A stretch of 7,778 nt of DNA from an uncultured Clostridia bacterium (GTDB lineage Bacteria > Bacillota > Clostridia > Oscillospirales > Ruminococcaceae): the NCBI GenBank assembly GCA_945910715.1, contig CAMDZU010000052.1:1-7778 (forward strand), read 5' to 3'. Both the position numbers and the translations under genes were made by a program. The notes below the pieces were generated by a model. It searched no databases. It saw nothing but the letters and a program-made list of their open reading frames with translations, and was not told the origin of the DNA. Positions 1 through 4,845 of this stretch are shown here, piece by piece. The stretch's first letter is position 1, and each line of letters starts with the position of its first letter.

Positions 1-992
1 AAGCTCCACCACAGACTACCACCCCCGAGGAAACAACTCCTCCCCCTGCCGAAAATATCACAATCGGCGATTCCGCAAATATAGGCGAAAACGACACGAC
101 AATGACCGTGCCCACCGTTACCACCCTTGAATACAGTGCAGCGGAAATCAACGACGTAATCTTCGTAAGCGAAAACTGCTTTGCCGTAATAACCAACACC
201 TCCGTTGAGCTTAACCGCATTGAGGAGGTTGCCGAGGGCAAGAAAATCGTTTCCGTGGCAAAGATACTTACCGATAATCCGAAAATCATCTGGTCCGATG
301 ACAGCAACTCGCTGCTGTTCATAAGCGGCTGCGACAGCGAAAAGAACCGCGACAAGCTCTTTATGGCAGACGGCAAGGCGGAAACTCTTGCAGAGCTTGA
401 CATTTCGGGCATAACCGCCGACGCTGAGCTTGGCGGACTGTTCTACGACGAGGAAAGCGGAGAAATTACCATCAAGACCTACTCTCTTTCAAAATCCTAT
501 GTTTATACCGGTATGATAAGCGACGACGGACTCTGCGTTGAGCTTTCCGTTGAATCGGAGCACCCCGTAACTCCTCTTGCGTATATGGACAGCGTGCTGT
601 ATTACGCTTATGCAAAGTCGGGCGTAACCTACGTTCATTCCATTGATACCGAAACCGACAGCGATGAGGAAATCTGGAGCCACGAGGGCAGCGCAAAGTT
701 TGCAAGAAGCGATTCCTTCAACACGGCGGCACTGATTTTCGACAGCGAAAGCTTTATTTTCTCGGCGGAAACAGAAGCCTTTGCAAAGGCGGAAACCACC
801 GGCTCAATCCAGTTCAGCAAGGTAAACAGCACCGTATTCAGCGACGACAACGGCTACTACACCTTAACGGCGGCGGGCGTTGTAAGCATCTCCTCCGAGG
901 CGGCGGACATCTATTTCACAGAGCCTGTCAACTCCGTTGAGTACAGCGTTTATGAAATTCTCCCCGACGTTGTGAGAATTAAAATAAGATAA
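1..992 (+). CDS. C-terminal part of an unrecognised, probably extracytoplasmic protein (5' end outside the window)
   Basis: The reading frame is open from base 3 to the TAA at 990–992, giving at least 329 residues. The ATG at 102 is internal and should not be taken as the start, because the frame continues to the window edge without a stop and no ribosome binding site precedes that ATG. The first visible residues form a Pro/Thr/Glu-rich stretch (about residues 1–17, APPQTTTPEETTPPPA), typical of a flexible linker between a membrane anchor or signal region and an outer domain. The rest is acidic, rich in Ser, Asp, Glu and aromatic residues, with many short alternating beta-like segments such as KIIWSDDSNSLLFI and DSVLYYAYAKSGVTYVHSID. 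It reads like a beta-propeller or WD40-like repeat protein. There is no transmembrane segment in the visible part. I do not recognise the family. A lipoprotein or a single-pass membrane protein is possible; the missing N-terminus would decide. Confidence 0.75.
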   Translation, partial: APPQTTTPEETTPPPAENITIGDSANIGENDTTMTVPTVTTLEYSAAEINDVIFVSENCFAVITNTSVELNRIEEVAEGKKIVSVAKILTDNPKIIWSDDSNSLLFISGCDSEKNRDKLFMADGKAETLAELDISGITADAELGGLFYDEESGEITIKTYSLSKSYVYTGMISDDGLCVELSVESEHPVTPLAYMDSVLYYAYAKSGVTYVHSIDTETDSDEEIWSHEGSAKFARSDSFNTAALIFDSESFIFSAETEAFAKAETTGSIQFSKVNSTVFSDDNGYYTLTAAGVVSISSEAADIYFTEPVNSVEYSVYEILPDVVRIKIR

Positions 993-1057
993 TCCCACCG
1001 CAAAAAACGGGTCGGGACGGGCAATAAGCTTATTCAGGATACATCATATTTTCTTTC

Positions 1058-1092
1058 TTCCGCAGCCGTATAACGGCTGCGGAATTTTTTTT
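1058..1092 (+). terminator. Intrinsic terminator after the first gene
   Basis: A perfect 12-bp stem has left arm TTCCGCAGCCGT at 1058–1069, loop ATA and right arm ACGGCTGCGGAA at 1073–1084. It is followed directly by eight T at 1085–1092. It lies 65 bp after the stop of the upstream gene and before the promoter of the next cluster, so it separates the two transcription units. Confidence 0.93.
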
Positions 1093-1138
1093 GCAGATAT
1101 ACGGAAAGCTCTCTTGCCGACTGTGCAATAAAAAACTC

Positions 1139-1167
1139 TTGTATTTTGTTTTATAATGGTGTATAAT
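1139..1167 (+). promoter_or_regulatory. Sigma-A-type promoter for the DUF1858–trmK–nif3–rqcH cluster
   Basis: TTGTAT at 1139–1144 (−35), a 17-bp spacer and a perfect TATAAT at 1162–1167 (−10). Transcription should begin near 1174, leaving a leader of about 25 nt before the ATG at 1201. A second TATAAT at 1152–1157 lacks a good −35 at the right distance. The site lies just after the terminator at 1058–1092, as expected for the start of a new unit. Confidence 0.75.
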
Positions 1168-1184
1168 AATAGCGTATATCATCG

Positions 1185-1191
1185 AAAGGAG
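1185..1191 (+). promoter_or_regulatory. Ribosome binding site that fixes the DUF1858 start
   Basis: AAAGGAG lies 9 nt before the ATG at 1201. The in-frame ATG at 1156 overlaps the −10 elements and lies upstream of the predicted transcription start, so it cannot be the start codon for this transcript. Confidence 0.85.
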
Positions 1192-1200
1192 TTTAAAATC

Positions 1201-1401
1201 ATGGTAGTTACAAAGGATACAATCATCGGAGATATTCTTGACTTCAACGGCGAGGCTGCTGCGCCTTTCTTCTTTGAAATCGGAATGCACTGCTTAGGCT
1301 GCCCCTCCGCAAGAGGCGAAAGCATTGCCGAGGCTTGCGCAGTTCACGGCACAAACGCCGATGAGCTGGTTGAAAAGCTCAACAAGGCGCTTAACGGATG
1401 A
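1201..1401 (+). CDS. DUF1858 / hybrid-cluster-protein-associated redox disulfide domain protein
   Basis: A 66-residue cytosolic protein made of a single small domain. It matches what I know of DUF1858 (the TIGR03980-type 'prismane-associated' redox disulfide domain): an N-terminal TKDTIIGDIL segment, then FEIGMHCLGCPSARGESIAEACAVHG, and a C-terminal helix ending ELVEKLNKAL. The CxxC pair is C31 and C34, with a third cysteine at C46. Its length is normal for the family. The CxxC suggests thiol-disulfide chemistry or binding of a metal or cluster, but I know of no firmly assigned reaction. The start is fixed by AAAGGAG at 1185–1191. It is the first gene of the cluster and its stop overlaps the trmK start in ATGA, so translation is probably coupled. 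No hybrid cluster protein gene is visible in the window. Confidence 0.9.
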   Translation: MVVTKDTIIGDILDFNGEAAAPFFFEIGMHCLGCPSARGESIAEACAVHGTNADELVEKLNKALNG

Positions 1402-2021
1402 GAGTACGGCTTGACGAAAGGCTTCTTGCCTGCGGAGAGCTTGTGCGGCTTGACAAAATAATCTGCGACGTAGGAACAGACCACGCTCTGCTCCCCTGCT
1501 GGCTTGTACAGAGGGGAGCAAAAAGCGTTATTGCCTGCGACATAAACGACGGGCCGCTCCTTTCCGCAAGGGAAACAATGGAGCAGTACGGCTGCGAGGG
1601 CATAACCCTTGTGAAGTCGGACGGGCTGAGAAACATACCCTTTGCGGAGGACGTGATTATTGCAGGAATGGGCGGCGAGCTTATCGGCAGGATTTTGTCG
1701 GAATGTACCTTTCTGTCGGAGGATTTCCGCTGTATTCTCCAGCCAATGACCAAGGCAGAGGAGCTAAGGCGCTCAATGTACAGAAACGGCTTTGAGATTA
1801 TTTCCGAGCGTACTGCGGGCGTTCACGGAAAATGCTACACCGTAATTTACGGCAGATATACGGGCGAAACCGCAGAAATTGACGACGAAACCGCCTTTTT
1901 CGGCAAAAATACCGACAGGGCTTATATAGAAAAGCAGCTTGCCCTGCTTGACAAAATGGGCAACGGAAACCCCTCATGCCGTGTGCTTGCGGACAGGGTA
2001 AGACGGAAACTGAATTATTGA
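1398..2021 (+). CDS. trmK: tRNA (adenine22-N1)-methyltransferase TrmK
   Basis: A 207-residue class I SAM-dependent methyltransferase of the TrmK (YqfN) family, which makes m1A at position 22 in the D-arm of certain tRNAs, using S-adenosylmethionine in the cytosol. Visible motifs, in order, are the SAM loop DVGTDHALLP (residues 24–33), the acidic end of the second strand ACDIN (46–50, D48), KSDGL (73–77) and the catalytic-side motif IAGMGGE (88–94), which is highly characteristic of this family. The C-terminal part (about 155–207) is charged and helical, as in relatives. At 207 residues it is somewhat shorter than Bacillus subtilis TrmK (about 238), the difference probably lying in the C-terminal helical arm. 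Its ATG overlaps the DUF1858 stop by 4 bp. There is only a weak AAGG at 1384–1387, so coupled translation is likely. nif3 follows closely, an order known in Bacillota. Confidence 0.93.
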   Translation: MRVRLDERLLACGELVRLDKIICDVGTDHALLPCWLVQRGAKSVIACDINDGPLLSARETMEQYGCEGITLVKSDGLRNIPFAEDVIIAGMGGELIGRILSECTFLSEDFRCILQPMTKAEELRRSMYRNGFEIISERTAGVHGKCYTVIYGRYTGETAEIDDETAFFGKNTDRAYIEKQLALLDKMGNGNPSCRVLADRVRRKLNY

Positions 2022-2024
2022 ACG

Positions 2025-2030
2025 AAAGGA
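2025..2030 (+). promoter_or_regulatory. Ribosome binding site that fixes the nif3 start
   Basis: AAAGGA ends at 2030. The ATG at 2031 touches it, leaving no spacing. The in-frame ATG at 2040 has a normal 9-nt spacing and also gives the usual N-terminus of the family (MTVKDVYEFI). Confidence 0.8.
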
Positions 2031-2039
2031 ATGTTAAGT

Positions 2040-2810
2040 ATGACAGTAAAGGATGTTTATGAATTTATAAACACTCTCGCCCCTTTTTCTTCACAGGACA
2101 GCTTTGACAATTCCGGACTGCTTGTGGGAAACCCCGAGGCGGACGTGTATAAAATTGCTGTCTGCCTTGACATTACCAATGGGGTTATTGACGAGGCGGC
2201 AAAGCTTGGAGCAAACCTTATTGTTTCCCACCACCCCGTTATTTTCACTCCCCTTAAAAGCGTACTTGTGGGCAACCCTGTTTACAGCCTTATTTCAAGC
2301 GGAATAAGCGCAATCTGCGCCCACACCAACCTTGATATGGCGGAAACTGGCAATATTACCGACCTTATGCTGGAGCTTCTTGACATAAAGGGCGGCGAGG
2401 TGCTTGAACCTATAAACGCAGATGGTACGGGCTACGGCAGAATTGCGGAGCTTCCCTTTGAAACCTCGGCAATGTGTCTTGCTGAAATGTGCAAAACCGC
2501 TTTCGACTGCACAACGGTCAGATACAGCGATTCGGGCAAAACAGTCAAGCGAGTGGCAATATGCTCAGGCTCGGGCAATTCCGTTATCGGAATCGCTCTT
2601 GCAAAGGGCTGCGACGCTCTTATCGCAGGGGATATGAAGTGGTCAAGCTTTGTGGACGCACAGAACGCAGGACTTTCCGTTATTGACGCAGGTCATTTCC
2701 ATACGGAAAATATTCTCTGCAATCACCTTGCAGGACTTATTGAACAGAAATTTCCGCTGGTGGACGTATTTGTGCCCGAAAGCAATCGGGATATATGCAG
2801 ATATGTCTGA
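2040..2810 (+). CDS. Nif3-like dinuclear metal center protein (YbgI/YqfO family)
   Basis: A 256-residue soluble protein of the Nif3/DUF34 family, members of which form toroidal hexamers with two metal ions per subunit. Expected ligands are visible: the SHHP motif (H64, H65), the HTNLD motif (H95 to D99), and GHFHTE near the C-terminus (H219, E223). SFDNSGLLVG (21–30) and GYGRIAEL (131–138) are also family-typical. The length fits the short form such as Escherichia coli YbgI (about 247). The inserted PII-like domain that lengthens Bacillus YqfO to about 370 residues is absent. The biochemical role of the family is not firmly settled; it has been proposed to act as a metal-dependent hydrolase or a metal chaperone. 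The start at 2040 is chosen on ribosome binding site spacing. It lies 18 bp after trmK, a common pairing in Bacillota, and 30 bp before rqcH, so all are probably on one transcript. Confidence 0.93.
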   Translation: MTVKDVYEFINTLAPFSSQDSFDNSGLLVGNPEADVYKIAVCLDITNGVIDEAAKLGANLIVSHHPVIFTPLKSVLVGNPVYSLISSGISAICAHTNLDMAETGNITDLMLELLDIKGGEVLEPINADGTGYGRIAELPFETSAMCLAEMCKTAFDCTTVRYSDSGKTVKRVAICSGSGNSVIGIALAKGCDALIAGDMKWSSFVDAQNAGLSVIDAGHFHTENILCNHLAGLIEQKFPLVDVFVPESNRDICRYV

Positions 2811-2840
2811 CACAGCTTATATAGAAAGAACAGGTTAAAA

Positions 2841-4601
2841 ATGTCATTAGACGGAGCTTATCTCCATATTGTCCGAGAGGAAATGCTGGCAAAAAAGCTT
2901 GTGGGCGGCAGAGTGGACAAAATCTATCAGCCCTCACGGGAGGAAATAATTATCACCATACGCACCTTCGGCGGCGCTGAAAAAATACTGCTCAGCGCAA
3001 ACACCTCCTCCGCCCGTGCCTGCCTTACCTCTCAGACCCTTGAAAACCCAAAAGCCCCTCCTATGTTCTGTATGCTGATGAGAAAGCATCTTGGGGGCGG
3101 AAGACTTCTTGATATTAGTCAGGACGGTCTTGAACGAATACTTAACTTTGATTTTGAGTGTACCAACGAAATAGGCGACCTTGTAACAAACCGCGTTGCT
3201 GTTGAGATTATGGGCAAATGCAGCAACATAATACTGCTTACCCGAAAGGACAGTGAGTGGCGTGTTGTTGACGCAGTAAAGCGAGTAACCGACGATATTT
3301 CCTCGGTAAGACGTATTCTCCCCGGCATACTTTATGAATTGCCCCCAAGAGAAGAAAGGCTCAATCTCCTTAACTGCACCGAGGAACAGATTTTGTCCGC
3401 ACTGGACTTGAATCTGACCCAGAAGCTTGCAAAGGCAATGCTGAAAATCTTTGAGGGAATTTCCCCCATTTTCGCAAGGGAATGTGCCTTTTACACCGCA
3501 AGGGACGTTGACGTGACTATTGCGGATTTAACCGCCGAGCAGCGCAGCCGTCTGCTGTTTTTCCTTAAAAAAGCCGGAAGCGCAATGAGCGGCGAGGGCA
3601 GATTTACCGTTGTAAGCGACCTGCAGGGCAAGCCGAAGGATTTCTGCTTTATGAATATAGAGCAGTACGGCAACGAGGCGGTTGTTTCGGAATACCCTAC
3701 CGCAAATATGCTGCTGGATAAGTTTTTCAGCGGAAAAGCAAATGCGGAGCGGCTTAAGCAGCGCTCGGGGGATCTGATGAAGCTTATTGTCAACGCCTAC
3801 GAGCGTACCGCAAGAAAGCTTGAACTGCAAAAGCAGGAGCTGGAGAACTGCAGGGAAAGAGAGGTTTTCCGAGTCTGCGGCGACCTTATAAACGCTAACA
3901 TTTACCGTATGGAAAAGGGAATGAATCAGCTTGTGGCGGATAATTTCTATACGGGAGAACAGCAGGTAATAAAGCTTGACGTGAGGCTTACTCCTGCACA
4001 GAACGCACAGAAATATTACACTGAGTATAAAAAACTGGATACCGCCGAAAAAATGCTTACCTCGCTGATAAAGCAGGGGGAGCAGGAGCTTATCTATATC
4101 GACAGCGTTTTCGACGAGGCAAGCCGTACCACAGGGGAAAGCGAGCTGAACGAAATCCGTGCGGAGCTTATGGAAACGGGCTATATCCGAAGGAGCAAGG
4201 GTCAGGGGCAGAAGCCCCAGAAGGCTTTGCCGCCCCTTAAATTCCGCTCGGACGACGGCTTTGAAATACTGGTTGGCAGGAACAATATACAGAACGACAA
4301 GCTTACTCTCAAAACCGCAAAGGCAGGGGATATGTGGCTGCACACCCAGAATATTCCCGGCTCGCACACGATAATATTGTGCGACGGAAAGGACGTTCCC
4401 GACAACACAATCGTGCAGGCGGCTACCCTTGCGGCGTATTGCTCAAAGGCGAGAGAAAGCACAAAGGTGCCTGTGGATTATACAAGATGTAAATTCGTGA
4501 AGAAGCCAAACGGAGCAAAACCGGGAATGGTGATTTTCACCAATAACAGGACAATACTTGTAAATCCCGACGAGGAGCTTTATGAAAGGCTGAAAGTATA
4601 A
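2841..4601 (+). CDS. rqcH: RqcH, ribosome-associated quality control factor (Rqc2/NEMF homolog, NFACT protein)
   Basis: A 586-residue protein of the NFACT family, once annotated as fibronectin-binding protein FbpA. In Bacillus subtilis, RqcH binds stalled 50S–peptidyl-tRNA complexes and recruits tRNA-Ala to add C-terminal alanine tails that mark the chain for degradation. Visible layout: NFACT-N at about 1–170, starting SLDGAYLHI and including VGGRVDKIYQP (21–31); a helix-hairpin-helix-like middle at about 175–235; charged helices at about 300–365 and 385–450 that fit the two coiled-coil arms; and NFACT-R at about 464–575, with FEILVGRNNIQND (474–486) and the signature MWLHTQNIPGSH (498–509). 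The length is normal. The conserved Asp-Arg pair of NFACT-N appears here as Glu-Arg (E98, R99). The ribosome binding site is weak (around AGAAAGAACAGG), so translation may depend partly on nif3, 30 bp upstream. No T-tailed terminator follows. Confidence 0.93.
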   Translation: MSLDGAYLHIVREEMLAKKLVGGRVDKIYQPSREEIIITIRTFGGAEKILLSANTSSARACLTSQTLENPKAPPMFCMLMRKHLGGGRLLDISQDGLERILNFDFECTNEIGDLVTNRVAVEIMGKCSNIILLTRKDSEWRVVDAVKRVTDDISSVRRILPGILYELPPREERLNLLNCTEEQILSALDLNLTQKLAKAMLKIFEGISPIFARECAFYTARDVDVTIADLTAEQRSRLLFFLKKAGSAMSGEGRFTVVSDLQGKPKDFCFMNIEQYGNEAVVSEYPTANMLLDKFFSGKANAERLKQRSGDLMKLIVNAYERTARKLELQKQELENCREREVFRVCGDLINANIYRMEKGMNQLVADNFYTGEQQVIKLDVRLTPAQNAQKYYTEYKKLDTAEKMLTSLIKQGEQELIYIDSVFDEASRTTGESELNEIRAELMETGYIRRSKGQGQKPQKALPPLKFRSDDGFEILVGRNNIQNDKLTLKTAKAGDMWLHTQNIPGSHTIILCDGKDVPDNTIVQAATLAAYCSKARESTKVPVDYTRCKFVKKPNGAKPGMVIFTNNRTILVNPDEELYERLKV

Positions 4602-4602
4602 T

Positions 4603-4654
4603 CCCAAAAACTTATTGCCCTTGCCAAAACCCAAAAACTTACCGCCCTTGCCAA
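4603..4654. repeat. Two-copy tandem repeat, 25-bp unit at 27-bp period
   Basis: Copy 1 is at 4603–4627 and copy 2 at 4630–4654. Both begin CCCAAAAACTTA and end GCCCTTGCCAA. They differ only at unit positions 13–14 (TT in copy 1, CC in copy 2). The array starts 2 bp after the rqcH stop. The AAAACTT in copy 2 (4634–4640) can pair with AAGTTTT at 4663–4669, as could the same motif in copy 1 (4607–4613). Confidence 0.9.
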
Positions 4655-4672
4655 GGAATAAAAAGTTTTCGT

Positions 4673-4692
4673 CCACCTTTTTCAAAAGGTGG
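4673..4692. repeat. Inverted repeat 1 (9-bp arms)
   Basis: CCACCTTTT at 4673–4681 and AAAAGGTGG at 4684–4692 are perfect complements separated by TC. In RNA the closing pairs would open to a larger loop. It is followed by TGGGTTCTT, not by a T run. Confidence 0.85.
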
Positions 4693-4698
4693 TGGGTT

Positions 4699-4717
4699 CT
4701 TAGGGCAAAGCCCTAAG
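4699..4717. repeat. Inverted repeat 2 (8-bp arms)
   Basis: CTTAGGGC at 4699–4706 and GCCCTAAG at 4710–4717, with loop AAA. It directly abuts the next palindrome, which begins at 4718. Confidence 0.85.
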
Positions 4718-4737
4718 TCGGCTTCTGCAGAAGCCGA
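4718..4737. repeat. Inverted repeat 3, a 20-bp perfect palindrome
   Basis: TCGGCTTCTGCAGAAGCCGA reads the same on both strands with no spacer. As RNA it would fold with a small central loop; as DNA it is a symmetric site. It starts immediately after inverted repeat 2. Confidence 0.85.
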
Positions 4738-4761
4738 AATTCCCTATGCAAATGACGCTCT

Positions 4762-4784
4762 GTGGAATTGCTCAGCAATTCCAC
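4762..4784. repeat. Inverted repeat 4 (10-bp arms)
   Basis: GTGGAATTGC at 4762–4771 and GCAATTCCAC at 4775–4784, with loop TCA. It lies 61 bp upstream of the valS start and is the last structured element before it. The following bases (TCTTGGTATG) are not a T run, so it is at best a weak terminator or attenuator. Confidence 0.87.
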
Positions 4785-4845
4785 TCTTGGTATGTTTTCA
4801 GAATAATCACAAAAAATACATCAACATAAGAAAGGACTTTCACTG

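Larger units (their letters stand above)
4602..4845. other. Structured 244-bp intergenic region between rqcH and valS
   Basis: I see no credible gene on either strand. From left to right it holds two copies of a 25-bp sequence at a 27-bp period (4603–4654), four successive inverted repeats (4673–4692, 4699–4717, 4718–4737, 4762–4784), and an AT-rich stretch leading to the valS ribosome binding site (AAAGGA at 4831–4836, 9 nt before the ATG). No inverted repeat has an adjacent T run, so none is a textbook terminator. No T-box consensus is present. The only promoter candidate I can offer for valS is weak (TTGCTC at 4769–4774, 16 bp, TATGTT at 4791–4796). The pattern suggests one or more non-coding dispersed repeats inserted between genes, which is an inference. 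Confidence 0.7.

Noticed and set aside
1009..1021. G-quadruplex after the first gene
   Set aside because: Only three GGG runs are present, and four are needed for an intramolecular quadruplex.
1156..1200. Upstream ATG start for the DUF1858 protein
   Set aside because: It overlaps the −10 elements and precedes the predicted transcription start. The ATG at 1201 has a well-spaced AAAGGAG.
1030..1290. Minus-strand open frame of 86 codons over the terminator and the DUF1858 gene
   Set aside because: It spans a terminator and a promoter of the opposite strand and has no family features.
2031..2039. ATG at 2031 as the nif3 start
   Set aside because: It directly abuts AAAGGA with no spacing. The in-frame ATG at 2040 fits both spacing and the family N-terminus.
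3528..4367. Long minus-strand open frame (279 codons) inside rqcH
   Set aside because: It is fully antisense to a clear NFACT gene and shows no recognisable domain. Codon bias of the + strand gene explains the absence of stops.
4443..4685. Minus-strand open frame of 80 codons across the rqcH end and the tandem repeat
   Set aside because: Its repeated GKFLG-type residues come from the 27-bp repeat. The rest is antisense to rqcH, and it has no ribosome binding site or family match.
4673..4720. Possible T-box motif (AAAGGTGGTGGGT) upstream of valS
   Set aside because: It only loosely resembles the start of the T-box consensus. The ACCGCG part is missing, and no T-tailed terminator pairs with it.
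4603..4784. CRISPR array
   Set aside because: There are only two repeat copies with a 2-bp gap, the following hairpins are all different, and no cas gene is present.
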